Assembly: GCA_031277685.1 (NCBI GenBank)
Contig: JAITLV010000131.1
Coordinates: 124,001-188,000 of the forward strand
From: Sphingobacterium sp.
GTDB taxonomy: Bacteria > Bacteroidota > Bacteroidia > Sphingobacteriales > Sphingobacteriaceae
Direction: 5' to 3'
DNA: 64,000 bases
The stretch's first letter is position 1; every line of letters begins with the position of its first letter. The notes beneath the pieces are model-generated. The model saw only the letters and a list, made by a program, of their open reading frames with translations, had not been told where the DNA came from and made no database searches. The translations under genes and the position numbers were made by a program. Positions 55,517 through 64,000 of the stretch are shown piece after piece.

Positions 55517-56779
55517 TTAAAGTTTTGCACCCCATGCGCCGACGTAAGTAGCAGGCTTTGGAGAGCTATAAGATAAACCATTGGATAGTACCAATCCGGT
55601 CAAGAAATGAGGTTTAAAGTTCAGGGTACCCGTTTTTAGCGCCGATGAATTTCCTTGTAAATGAAAATCCCAGGCCGCATCAAAGACATAATTATTGACC
55701 GCTGTTTCCAATGGATAATTCACAAATTTAGGGTTGTTCTCTCCAGCCGTTTTACCCCTGACATCATTGGTACCACTCACGATATCGTTCTTTCCAACCT
55801 GAAATTGATCCACCGTTAATTGATCATAGCCATAATACCAGTTGTTGCTTGAAACTGAACGGTTATCTTCCGGGTTTTTGGCATCCCGTTTTACGCCAAA
55901 TCGTGTATTGGCAAAAAGATTATTATAGATTTCTGCTTTCACCGAAGCTTCGAGCCAAATAGAACCACCCTTTGCCGTTGGTCTACGCCAGCCCGTATTA
56001 AGCATCGTGTTGTTATAGACAATAATATGTGCTTGTGGGGTGCGATCACCGGAGTTGGAGAGTTTTAAGGCATTGGTATTGACACTGTAGACCAAGTTAA
56101 AGGCCACGTCTGCCAAACAGCCTGATTTAAAATTCATCGCCTCACCGCCAGTTACTCCATTTGAAAAGAAGCGATTGTTGGCGAAGATAATTTTCCCGCC
56201 TTCAATATACGTACAGTCTTCATGAAAATGGCTGATTGTACTGTTTTGAACGATTAATTTCCCTTCAAGATTGGAAAACCATAAAGCAGGCAAAGCTTCC
56301 CCCGCTTTTTGTTTATACAATCTCATTTTCACCGAGGTCGATGCATCCGATGTAACAGCTCCTCCATATTCCAAAAAAACGTTGTCCAATACCAATTCTT
56401 TACAGCTTGGCGCCGCTAAAATACCGCCCCAAAGTTTTCCAAATTCATTTTCTTTGGTTTGATAATCCTCCCCCACTGTAAACTTCACCGGACTCTCTGC
56501 TGTCCCCAGCACATATAGGTTCCCCAATACAACAATCTCCGGTTTATTAGCAGGATCCATCAGTACTGTCACACCTTCCTCAATGGTCAGGGACTTTCCT
56601 TCAGGAATAATGATATCACCTGTAATATGTTGCACCGTGCCTTTGCTCCATACGCCCGCCACCTCACCAATTGCACTACCATTGGCATCCGATGTATCTA
56701 CATCGCTATTTGCTTTTTCACAGGCTGTCAACCATACCATTGTAAGGGACATGAGCAGTATAATATATTTATTTTTCAT
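55517..56779 (-). CDS. Surface-type lipoprotein with right-handed parallel beta-helix
   Basis: The start is set at 56779, because the longer frame adds residues with no signal peptide, while MKNKYIILLMSLTMVWLTAC20 is a proper lipobox. The 420-residue product has repeated short beta-strands typical of a parallel beta-helix (GTVQHITGDIIIPEGKSLTIEEGVTVLMDP, NPEDNRSVSSNNWYYGY). Proteins of this kind bind or cleave polymers. Here it may be the surface partner of the TonB receptor, like SusD for SusC. It lies between the receptor and phytase genes on the same strand. Confidence 0.7.
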   Translation of the reverse strand: MKNKYIILLMSLTMVWLTACEKANSDVDTSDANGSAIGEVAGVWSKGTVQHITGDIIIPEGKSLTIEEGVTVLMDPANKPEIVVLGNLYVLGTAESPVKFTVGEDYQTKENEFGKLWGGILAAPSCKELVLDNVFLEYGGAVTSDASTSVKMRLYKQKAGEALPALWFSNLEGKLIVQNSTISHFHEDCTYIEGGKIIFANNRFFSNGVTGGEAMNFKSGCLADVAFNLVYSVNTNALKLSNSGDRTPQAHIIVYNNTMLNTGWRRPTAKGGSIWLEASVKAEIYNNLFANTRFGVKRDAKNPEDNRSVSSNNWYYGYDQLTVDQFQVGKNDIVSGTNDVRGKTAGENNPKFVNYPLETAVNNYVFDAAWDFHLQGNSSALKTGTLNFKPHFLTGLVLSNGLSYSSPKPATYVGAWGAKL

Positions 56780-56870
56780 CGTTAAATATTTTATTCTTCC
56801 ATCTATCAGATGGCATTTTCTATGTTTAAACTCGACAGGTTCGCTTCGACCAAATATATTCCAGCAGTAA

Positions 56871-59654
56871 CTATTTTTTAAAGGAATAACGTAGACCAAG
56901 AATATAATTCTGGCCATACAGATCCTTGCGGATAAGCGTATTGCCACCCACCACTATTTTTTCAGCCAGCTTATTATTTTCCGGATTTGTCCCTTTTACA
57001 TATAGCTCCATCGGCGTATTCAACAAGTTATTTGCTTTGGCAAAAATCGCCCAGCCGGCTCTGAATTTCTTCTCCACAGAAGCATCAAGCTGGATAAAAC
57101 CTTTCTGCCATAAATCAGCGTTTAAAAATTCCGATACCGAATTAATCCGTGACCCCGTATAAGATCCAGCCAGCTGCCCCTCCCAGCCTCTATTTGCATC
57201 TTTATAGAGTACAGATAGATTGGCAATATGTGCAGCCTGACCATGGAGAGGCCGCGTTTGGTCCACTAGGATCGGATCCTGATCTTGCGTTACCTCATTG
57301 ATTACACGTGATTTCTTCGGCGTAGTAATCTGTGAATGCGTATAGGTATAGTTCGCTTTCACGCCAAACTGCTTTATGTACTTAATGTAATCCAACTCGA
57401 CCCCAAAATTGTTCGCTGTTCCAAAATTACCCGGCATATAATATACATCCTGCCCACGGATATCATCCGGCTGAAAGGTATATTCGATCGGATTTTTTAT
57501 CCGCTTGTAGAACAATCCGGCAAGAAATTGGGATGAAGGCTCCGGAAATAACTCATAGCGCAGATCAAAATTATCTGCCAGCGCATGTTTTAAATCAGCA
57601 TTTCCGCGTTCCCAAAATTCTTCATTTAAAACACGGGACGGTACCACCTCATAAAAACCGGGACGGTTTAACGCACGATAGTAAGCTCCATGAAGTTGCT
57701 GCTTGCTATCCAGATGATATTTCATGGTCAAACTTGGTAACCACTCCGTATACGTCTGTGCACCTTCCGGCCTTTCTTCACCGTCAGGGAACAACAGTTT
57801 GTACCCTTGGTTCGTGTGTTCCATACGGATACCACCGATCATTTGAATTTTGTCGTTTTCATAGTTGAACATACCATAAGCGGCAGTTGTTCTCTCGCTG
57901 GCATCATATGTCAACGGATTCCGGACCGCACCCGTAGGGTTGCTAACAGTCAGGTTTAAATCCGCATAATTTTGAAAATCTATGCCATATTTGTACCCCG
58001 CTTGATCAGGGATTGGTGAAAGATTATAATTATTATAAAAACTACTACGCTGCTTATCACGATAGAGACCTCCCGTAGACAGTTCCAACTTATTCTCGGT
58101 CATAGGAACCTTATACGCAAGATCCCAATACCCCGCACGATCATCATCTGTATTGCGCTCCCAGCGATAGGTAATCGGAGATTTATTGACCAATGAAGTC
58201 CGTCTGCGTTGAAAATCCTCTTCGATACCATCCAGGCTGATTGTTGTATTCTGTGGCAACTCATTGCGAGCAGATGACAGCACTGCTGACCAACGTAAAT
58301 TCAAACGCTTATCCAAAAAATGATGATCACCCTGTAAATTACCATTATAAATCTGCTGCTGAGTCTTTCTGGCACGTGTCACATAAGTCAGTTCCGATTT
58401 GCCAATACTTGGATCATTCTCTCCATTAAAAATGGTATTGACTGCGTCCCGAAGTTGGAGATTATTCAGATTCACATACATCTGATAAAAACTTAGCCGA
58501 TGGTTTGGGTTAAATCGGTAGTCAATCTTGTTATGTACACCAAGGCGCTGTTGCTGCTCGTCGTATTGCCGATCGCTCTTTTCGGTAATAATCGCGTTCG
58601 GATTAGTGTTGTTGACCGAATATTTATAGAAAACAGAATGGCTGCCACGATACAGATTTTGATAGCTTAGGCCTAAAATAACGCCCAACTTATCATCTAA
58701 GTAACGGTTGCCAACGGTCAAATTACCAATGAGATCCGGCGAAGGCTTCTTGTAGGTATAATCCAATGTACCTTTATCAAGGTCAGCAACAGTGGCATTA
58801 TAATCTTTTCCATGCAGTTCATAAGGCGATTTGCCCGAAACATCTCCACTGGAAAAACTACCGAAATCCCGGTTCAAATAACGTTGACCATAACCTGTAG
58901 CCAGATTGGCCTGAAACAATAATTTGCTTGGAGCAGATTTCATGACCATATTCACGACACCACCAATGGCATCAGCCTCCATATTTGGCGTCAGGGATTT
59001 GTAGATTTCCAAACGCTCCAACATATCCGATGGGAATAGATCTAAGGGTACGTAACGGTATTTGTTGTCAGGACTGGGGACTTTGACGCCATTGACCAAA
59101 GTCGTGTTATAACGTTTGTCCATTCCCCTTAAAATAGCATACTGCCCCTCACCATTTGAATTTCGTTCGATGGAAACACCCGAAACACGTTGCACAACAT
59201 TTGCCACTGTAATATCTGGAGAGATCTCAATTGCCCGGGCTGATACAACATTCATAATCTGTGAGGCATTCTTTTCTAGTCGGCGGGCGCTTGGATCATC
59301 ATCGCCGCCATTTCGCTTTCCTTTGACTGTGACCTCCATTAAAGTTTGTTCGTTCGAGGTAAGCTGAAAAGTAAAATGAGGCGTATTCTCTTTTTTAATC
59401 TCAATTTCTTTAATCAATTCGGTATAGGCCACATGTCTAATATGGACTTTATCTGTACCTGCGGATAGTCCTTTGAATTCAAATGAACCATCCAATTGTG
59501 TCTTGGCCGAGAGTCCTCTTTGTTCCAGGAACACAGTAGCACCGACAATGGCTTCCCCTGTTTGCCCATCCAGGACTTTCCCTTTGATCTTGGTCGCGTA
59601 AGCGGCGCTGATCGACATACTGGAGGCAAGCAATACCGTTAAAACATTTTTCAT
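56871..59654 (-). CDS. TonB-dependent receptor of the phytase locus
   Basis: The start at 59654 gives MKNVLTVLLASSMSISAAYA, a clear signal peptide, and 927 residues. It has a carboxypeptidase-regulatory-like domain (about 20-110: IKGKVLDGQTGEAIVGATVFLEQRGLSAKTQLDGSFEFKGL). The plug (about 140-245) contains ARAIEISPDITVANVVQRVSGVSIERNSNGEGQYAILRGMDKRYNTTLVNGVKVPSPDN, and a barrel ends in YSFKK. It belongs to the TonB receptor group often paired with phosphorus-scavenging enzymes. It probably imports phytate or its breakdown products. It is first in the three-gene operon, after a half-site array. Confidence 0.88.
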   Translation of the reverse strand: MKNVLTVLLASSMSISAAYATKIKGKVLDGQTGEAIVGATVFLEQRGLSAKTQLDGSFEFKGLSAGTDKVHIRHVAYTELIKEIEIKKENTPHFTFQLTSNEQTLMEVTVKGKRNGGDDDPSARRLEKNASQIMNVVSARAIEISPDITVANVVQRVSGVSIERNSNGEGQYAILRGMDKRYNTTLVNGVKVPSPDNKYRYVPLDLFPSDMLERLEIYKSLTPNMEADAIGGVVNMVMKSAPSKLLFQANLATGYGQRYLNRDFGSFSSGDVSGKSPYELHGKDYNATVADLDKGTLDYTYKKPSPDLIGNLTVGNRYLDDKLGVILGLSYQNLYRGSHSVFYKYSVNNTNPNAIITEKSDRQYDEQQQRLGVHNKIDYRFNPNHRLSFYQMYVNLNNLQLRDAVNTIFNGENDPSIGKSELTYVTRARKTQQQIYNGNLQGDHHFLDKRLNLRWSAVLSSARNELPQNTTISLDGIEEDFQRRRTSLVNKSPITYRWERNTDDDRAGYWDLAYKVPMTENKLELSTGGLYRDKQRSSFYNNYNLSPIPDQAGYKYGIDFQNYADLNLTVSNPTGAVRNPLTYDASERTTAAYGMFNYENDKIQMIGGIRMEHTNQGYKLLFPDGEERPEGAQTYTEWLPSLTMKYHLDSKQQLHGAYYRALNRPGFYEVVPSRVLNEEFWERGNADLKHALADNFDLRYELFPEPSSQFLAGLFYKRIKNPIEYTFQPDDIRGQDVYYMPGNFGTANNFGVELDYIKYIKQFGVKANYTYTHSQITTPKKSRVINEVTQDQDPILVDQTRPLHGQAAHIANLSVLYKDANRGWEGQLAGSYTGSRINSVSEFLNADLWQKGFIQLDASVEKKFRAGWAIFAKANNLLNTPMELYVKGTNPENNKLAEKIVVGGNTLIRKDLYGQNYILGLRYSFKK

Positions 59655-59690
59655 TTTTTCTAGATTATTATGAATCTTTGATTGTTGCTG

Positions 59691-59720
59691 CAAATATGAG
59701 AGCCCGCAACAGATTCACAA
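59691..59720 (-). promoter_or_regulatory. Candidate promoter of the phytase-locus TonB receptor
   Basis: On the minus strand TTG (59720-59718), a 19-bp spacer and CATATTTG (59698-59691) match the TTG/TAnnTTTG consensus except for the first base of the -7 box. The CAAGG array lies just upstream, as an activator site would. Confidence 0.5.
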
Positions 59721-59737
59721 AATCTTAGGCGTTACGA

Positions 59738-59781
59738 CAAGGAAGCAAGGTAAAACAAGGGTTAAACAAGGGATAAACAAT
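59738..59781. promoter_or_regulatory. Array of CAAGG half-sites upstream of the phytase-locus receptor
   Basis: CAAGG occurs at 59738, 59746, 59756 and 59767 with a related CAAT at 59778. The last three form a tandem repeat with 10-11 bp spacing (one helical turn), within an A-rich context. The array is 18 bp upstream of the -33 element of the receptor promoter. The TPR/LuxR-HTH regulator gene lies just upstream on the same strand and is a candidate binder. Confidence 0.6.
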
Positions 59782-59860
59782 AGCGCTCAAAACGCTGTAA
59801 AAAAGACACTTACACAATAAATAAGCGCCATTAAAATTCGATTACCCTTATGTTAAGAAA

Positions 59861-61483
59861 TTATGAAATACGCAACAGGTATCCCGCAAGATCATCTCCC
59901 TGTTCCAATTTCAGTTTTTTCCGCAACCGATGTCTTGCTACCCGAAGACTGTCTTGCGAAATTCCCAATAGGATTGCAATATCAGTATTATTGAGGTTTA
60001 TTTTAAGTAGTGCAATCAAACGCATATCTGCGGCGGTGAGATCCGGGAATAGCTTGATGAGCTTTTCAAAGAAACTATGGTGCACACGCTCGAAAGTACC
60101 CATAAACTCTTTCCAGTGTATACCTTGCGTAATATGTTCATTAATCTGCTGCACCAGATGCTGCATGGGCTTCTTTTGATCCCGTCGCTCATCTTTTACC
60201 AAAGCTTTCAATTCGTCACGAAGTTCTTCCAGGAATTGATTATTTCGGATAAGATTGAGCGTATGTGAGGTAAGTTCCTTTTCTTTCAAGGTCAGTTCTT
60301 GCTTGAGCTGTTTATCTTCCAGTAGTTGGTTTTTGAGCGCTATTTCTGCCAATTCACGTTCAGCCTCCTGTTTCCGGGATTCCGCAATCTGATTTTTGAT
60401 CTTTATTTTCTGCCGGCTGTAGAGGACATATGAAAGTATACACAGGAGAACCAGTACCAAAATTGTCCCAATCAGCATCATCGAATTAAAGCGTTTGTTT
60501 GTCTGTAATTTCTCTATTTCTTCAGCCTTTTGGTTCATATCATAGAGTGCCTGAAAAAATGCCGTATGTCGTGCTCCATCGACACTATAGAGCTCCAGTA
60601 CCAATTTACGGCTTCGCTCAGCATAGAAATACGCACTATCCATCTGCCCGCTGAGTGCATAGGTTTTGCTCAGGTCTTTTGTGGTTGATGCCATCTGATA
60701 GACATCCCCGAGGTTCTCCGCCAGGTGGAAAGCCAATTGGGTCAGCTTAATGCTTTCTGGGTATCTATTTGTTTTTCTAAAGATATCCCCCATGTTATTG
60801 ATGACGACGATCTTGCCATAATTATCTTGAGTTTCTTGGTACAAATGGCTCGCCTTTTCAAAATACATATACGCACTGTCGTATTTTCCCAGATCCTCGT
60901 AGATGCTCCCCAGATTCTCATGGATCTTGGCTTCCCCACTCAGGTTAACCTGTTCACGATAGATCGTCAATGCGTGTTTTTGATAAACAAATGCCGAATC
61001 ATAATTTCCTTCCTTTTCAAAAAGATGACCAATATTGCCCAAGACAGAAGCTTCACCATTTCGGTCGTTTTCACCTTTAAAGACACACAAGGCTTTATTA
61101 AAATATTCTTTCGCCAGATGATGTTGCTTGTTGAAAATATTGAGTTCACCGATATCACTCCAGTTGGATCCCAATGCCTGTTTCGCATTCAGCTGGCTGT
61201 AGATGTGGTCTGCCTGGAAGTAATAATCCTGCGCCTGGGCATAATGCCCCTGATTGACACACAACCAACCGATTGCCTGTAAGCAGTTTCCCTGTAGTAG
61301 CAGATCGCGGTCATTGACGGCCTTGGCATACCTTTTTTTTACTAGGGTAATCGCCGAATCAGGATAGTTTTGACTTAATACTCGGATCTCCTTAAATGAA
61401 TCAGCTTGTGCCGTAGTCAACCCGGGAAAAAAAAGTTGTACCAGAAAGAGGGTCGAAAATATAATATCGTAAGAAATTCTCAT
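59861..61483 (-). CDS. Membrane-tethered TPR/LuxR-HTH regulator of the phytase locus
   Basis: The 540-residue product has a signal peptide (to about 27). Six or more TPR units follow (about 50-320, e.g. AQDYYFQADHIYSQLNAKQALGSNWSDIGELNIFNKQHHLAKEYFNKALCVF). One transmembrane segment (about 335-355, MLIGTILVLVLLCILSYVLY) leads into a coiled coil and a C-terminal LuxR-type HTH (DLTAADMRLIALLKINLNNTDIAILLGISQDSLRVARHRLRKKL). It has no kinase or receiver domain. It should sense a signal in the periplasm and bind DNA from the membrane, like the propeller regulator of the beta-glucan locus. It probably controls the TonB receptor operon next to it. Confidence 0.85.
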   Translation of the reverse strand: MRISYDIIFSTLFLVQLFFPGLTTAQADSFKEIRVLSQNYPDSAITLVKKRYAKAVNDRDLLLQGNCLQAIGWLCVNQGHYAQAQDYYFQADHIYSQLNAKQALGSNWSDIGELNIFNKQHHLAKEYFNKALCVFKGENDRNGEASVLGNIGHLFEKEGNYDSAFVYQKHALTIYREQVNLSGEAKIHENLGSIYEDLGKYDSAYMYFEKASHLYQETQDNYGKIVVINNMGDIFRKTNRYPESIKLTQLAFHLAENLGDVYQMASTTKDLSKTYALSGQMDSAYFYAERSRKLVLELYSVDGARHTAFFQALYDMNQKAEEIEKLQTNKRFNSMMLIGTILVLVLLCILSYVLYSRQKIKIKNQIAESRKQEAERELAEIALKNQLLEDKQLKQELTLKEKELTSHTLNLIRNNQFLEELRDELKALVKDERRDQKKPMQHLVQQINEHITQGIHWKEFMGTFERVHHSFFEKLIKLFPDLTAADMRLIALLKINLNNTDIAILLGISQDSLRVARHRLRKKLKLEQGDDLAGYLLRIS

Positions 61484-61855
61484 GTTGCCGTAAATAATCG
61501 CTGTGTAAATTTAAGTCTTAGCATGTTAAGAGAATATTAAATCCGATTTAACTTAATTTAGATTAACAAGCAGTAAATAGATATTGCTGCATACGGTTCT
61601 TACTTTACAGTCGGTCTCCTGACCAAATCTTTTTCGAATAAAAACAGCATGTAAAACAAAGCGAAGACAATGCGTTTCTAAAACGATATCGCGTTCTTTA
61701 AAAGAAGAGAATGAAGAAAAGGGTGTCCGATTTAATGATCGGACACCCTTACTACCTATTGATTTATTAAATAATCGAACGTATAAAATAGCGTGCGACA
61801 GCCCAATACCTAAACCAGCTTGGGCCGATACCGATAGCAATTAAATGCGTACCGT
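61484..61855. other. Intergenic region between TPR regulator and arginase genes
   Basis: These 372 bp contain the arginase-operon terminator (61719-61750). Short open frames exist here on the minus strand but lack start codons with ribosome binding sites, so no gene is called. No consensus promoter was found for the TPR regulator. Confidence 0.5.
61719..61750 (-). terminator. Terminator of the arginase-ornithine aminotransferase operon
   Basis: A perfect 13-bp stem (61719-61731 with 61738-61750) encloses a 6-nt loop. On the minus strand it ends in CCCTTTTC, with a short T-run. Confidence 0.8.
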
Positions 61856-62821
61856 TTAATCTCCAGATTTAAGCTCGATGAGTGGTGTGATACGTTCTAA
61901 AATATCAAATGCAACCTCCGCCATCTTATTGCCTTTGTTGTCCAATAACGGATTGACTTCTACAATTTCGAGACAGTTGACTTTTTCAGAACGTATAATC
62001 TCTTCTAAGATCAGGACGATTTCCTTGGGCATAAATCCTTTGGGCACCGGTGTTCCAGTGCCATCAGAAATCAATTCGCTGTCCATACTGTCTACATCAA
62101 AAGAGATATAAATCATATCGCAGTCCTGTAGGCTAACCATCGCTTCAGCGACACAATCTTTGATCCCCCGTTGACGCACCTCTTCGACCCGGTAGTTTTT
62201 TATTCCCAGGCGCTCGATCAATAGATCCTCAGGTTCCTCGGTATCCCGTACACCGAAATAGATCAAACTGGCCGGCTGTACCTTTTCAGCAGGTCCGGCA
62301 ATACGTTTGAGCTTATTCCAGAATTCCTGGGTTGATTGATCAATTTCGTTGATTTTACAGTCGAGATTATCTTCATTCAACATGGCCGCAAGGGGCATGC
62401 CATGCATATTGCCCGAAGGTGTTGTAAAAGGCGAATGAATATCCGCATGGGCATCCACCCAGATCACGCCCAATTTTTTATCTGGATAAGCCGACTTGAT
62501 CCCACTGATTGTACCCATTGCCGACGAATGATCGCCGGAGAAAACCAAGGGAAAATTACCCGCTGAAAGACTATCTTCGACTGTAGAAGCGACCTGCTTA
62601 CATTGTTCGTAAATCTGCTGGATATGTTTACCAAAGGGATGGTTATCATTTTGATAAATGGAACTATTCCGTGTCGGCACATCTACAAAAGGATAGTTGA
62701 TAAAATACTGACTTCCTTTGTTGATCGCCGCAATCTCGATAGCATCTATACCAAGATCAGAACCTCTTGTTCCTGCACCGATATCCGATCTGTTTTTGAT
62801 CAATTCAATCATTTTCTTCAT
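61856..62821 (-). CDS. rocF: Arginase family protein (arginase or agmatinase)
   Basis: The 321-residue protein has the arginase metal-binding signatures [23 protein letters not shown] and [23 protein letters not shown], with the Mn-ligand His and Asp residues. Arginase hydrolyses arginine to ornithine and urea, and it overlaps (4 bp, ATGA) the ornithine aminotransferase gene, the next step of the pathway. The adjacent rocD makes arginase more likely than agmatinase or formimidoylglutamase. Confidence 0.9.
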   Translation of the reverse strand: MKKMIELIKNRSDIGAGTRGSDLGIDAIEIAAINKGSQYFINYPFVDVPTRNSSIYQNDNHPFGKHIQQIYEQCKQVASTVEDSLSAGNFPLVFSGDHSSAMGTISGIKSAYPDKKLGVIWVDAHADIHSPFTTPSGNMHGMPLAAMLNEDNLDCKINEIDQSTQEFWNKLKRIAGPAEKVQPASLIYFGVRDTEEPEDLLIERLGIKNYRVEEVRQRGIKDCVAEAMVSLQDCDMIYISFDVDSMDSELISDGTGTPVPKGFMPKEIVLILEEIIRSEKVNCLEIVEVNPLLDNKGNKMAEVAFDILERITPLIELKSGD

Positions 62822-64000
62822 CGCGTGGTCACATTAGTCAACGATCGTTCGATTATCTCCAGGCAAGCGTTAACCTGACTTTCCGTAATGACCAAAGGCG
62901 GTGCCAAACGAATTTTGTTGCCATGAGTAGGTTTAGCCAAAAGGCCATTTTCCTTAAACTTCAGGCAAATATTCCAGGCCAGGTCACTCTCTTCACTGGC
63001 ATTGATTACAATAGCCGTCAATAGCCCTTTGCCCCTGACTTCGGTGATCATATCCGATTTGGCCGCAATTTTCCGTAAACCTTCTAAAAACAAATCGCCC
63101 ATCTGACGTGCATGATTAATCAAATCTTCATCCAACACCACCTGAAGTGCTTCCATTGCCACCGCACAGGCCAGTGGATTACCACCATAGGTAGAACCAT
63201 GTTCACCGGGTTTGATACACAACATAATCGAGTCGTCAGCCAAAACCGCAGACACAGGCAATACCCCACCCGATAAAGCTTTACCCAATATCAGTACATC
63301 CGGCTTACTCGCACTATCCACATCATCAATGGCATAGGAAGCCAACATACTGCCCGTTCTTGCTATACCTGTTTGAATTTCGTCTGCAATAAAGAGCACA
63401 TTATAAGCTGTACAAAGTTGGCGTACCCGTTTTAAATAGTCCGGATCCGGAACGACAATGCCCGCCTCGCCCTGAATTGGCTCAACGATAAATCCGGCAA
63501 TATTCGGATCCTGTTTAAATAAGTTCTCTAATGCCTCAATATCATTGTAGGGTACTAACACTATTCCATCCACAAAAGGTCCAAAATCATTGGTCGCTGT
63601 GGCGTCGTTTGAAGCCGAGATCACCGAGATGGTACGTCCATGAAAGTTATCTTTTGCAAAAACTATTTTGGCCTGATTTTGCGCGATTCCCTTGACCTGA
63701 TATGCCCATTTACGGCACAGCTTCATGGCTGTTTCAACGGCCTCTACTCCTGAATTCATGATCAGAGCCTTATCAAATCCGAAAAGCGTACAGATCATCT
63801 CTTCAAAATCACCAAGCTTATTATTATAGAATGCCCGCGAAGTCAATGTCAATTTTTGAGCCTGATCAGTCAAAGCAGCAATAATACGTGGGTGACAATG
63901 CCCTTGATTAACTGCTGAATAGGCGGATAGAAAATCAAAATAAGACTTACCATCAACGTCCCAAACCATAACACCTTCGGCCCTTTCCAAAACCACCGGT
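62818..64000 (-). CDS. rocD: Ornithine aminotransferase (3' part, start outside window)
   Basis: At least 394 residues are visible in frame to the edge (the frame reads PVVLERAEG at the end, so the true start is outside). Fold-type I PLP aminotransferase motifs are all present: [34 protein letters not shown], the cofactor Asp in [14 protein letters not shown], and the PLP Lys in [19 protein letters not shown], followed by [17 protein letters not shown]. It converts ornithine to glutamate semialdehyde, feeding arginine nitrogen and carbon to glutamate or proline. It is translated with arginase. Confidence 0.93.
   Translation of the reverse strand, partial: PVVLERAEGVMVWDVDGKSYFDFLSAYSAVNQGHCHPRIIAALTDQAQKLTLTSRAFYNNKLGDFEEMICTLFGFDKALIMNSGVEAVETAMKLCRKWAYQVKGIAQNQAKIVFAKDNFHGRTISVISASNDATATNDFGPFVDGIVLVPYNDIEALENLFKQDPNIAGFIVEPIQGEAGIVVPDPDYLKRVRQLCTAYNVLFIADEIQTGIARTGSMLASYAIDDVDSASKPDVLILGKALSGGVLPVSAVLADDSIMLCIKPGEHGSTYGGNPLACAVAMEALQVVLDEDLINHARQMGDLFLEGLRKIAAKSDMITEVRGKGLLTAIVINASEESDLAWNICLKFKENGLLAKPTHGNKIRLAPPLVITESQVNACLEIIERSLTNVTTR

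Noticed and set aside
61750..61855. About 30 residues of protein-like sequence after the arginase stop (reads GTHLIAIGIGPSWFRYW)
   Set aside because: There is no start codon and a stop directly upstream; it may be a remnant, but no support can be given.
1..64000. tRNA, rRNA, CRISPR arrays, insertion sequences or prophage genes
   Set aside because: No cloverleaf-type sequence, regular spacer array, transposase motif or terminal inverted repeats were seen.

Overview
The window looks like chromosomal DNA of a Bacteroidota species, most likely of the Sphingobacteriaceae (Sphingobacterium-like). The evidence is a SusC/SusD pair, several TonB-dependent receptors with carboxypeptidase-regulatory N-termini, lipoproteins, sigma-54-independent promoters of the Bacteroidota type (TTG near -33, TAnnTTTG near -7), LytTR and LuxR-type regulators with periplasmic propeller or TPR sensors, and moderately AT-rich DNA. 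No rRNA, tRNA, CRISPR array, transposase or phage gene was seen. Two genes run off the edges: a DUF326-type copper-binding protein on the left and ornithine aminotransferase on the right.

Layout. 1-3.5 kb: copper protein end, a LuxR-type response regulator with a degenerate kinase-like partner, an ECF sigma factor and a SIMPL lipoprotein. 3.5-12.2 kb: a siderophore-type TonB receptor under an iron-box-like palindrome, and a giant alpha-2-macroglobulin that keeps its thioester motif. 12.2-19.9 kb: lipoprotein, a frameshifted ORF remnant, GH1 beta-glucosidase, several small membrane proteins of unknown role and a VOC protein. 20-29.8 kb: a beta-glucan utilisation locus, made of a membrane-spanning propeller/Y_Y_Y/LuxR-HTH regulator divergent from susC-susD and a two-catalytic-domain glycanase (TIM barrel plus GH16). 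30-37.2 kb: metabolic and transport genes (threonine aldolase, aquaporin, nitronate monooxygenase, D-lactate dehydrogenase, EamA exporter, HxlR/MFS pair). 37.3-43.8 kb: a protein with a bL12-like N-terminus and the imuA-imuB-dnaE2 mutagenic translesion cassette. 43.9-50.2 kb: a LytTR two-component system next to a C39-peptidase ABC exporter and HlyD adaptor. 50.4-54.3 kb: lgt, a second LuxR-type response regulator and a multi-PAS histidine kinase. 54.4-61.5 kb: a phytase locus (TonB receptor, beta-helix lipoprotein, beta-propeller phytase) next to a TPR/LuxR-HTH membrane regulator. 61.9-64 kb: arginase and ornithine aminotransferase.

The most interesting readings are regulatory. (1) The C39 exporter is preceded by two 12-bp direct repeats with 21-bp period, the usual geometry of LytTR binding sites, and the LytTR regulator lies downstream on the same strand. 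Together they resemble the ComAB/ComDE arrangement of Gram-positive bacteria, but no double-glycine cargo peptide is visible. (2) susC is preceded by two composite sites, each with two 7-bp half-sites 11 bp apart followed by CCCC; the two sites lie 55 bp apart, just upstream of a consensus promoter. (3) The phytase receptor has an array of CAAGG half-sites at 8-11 bp spacing just upstream of its promoter. (4) The imuA-imuB-dnaE2 operon has a perfect 11+11 bp palindrome overlapping its -7 box, with no repressor gene next to it. Functions are inferred from sequence reading alone; no database search was run.
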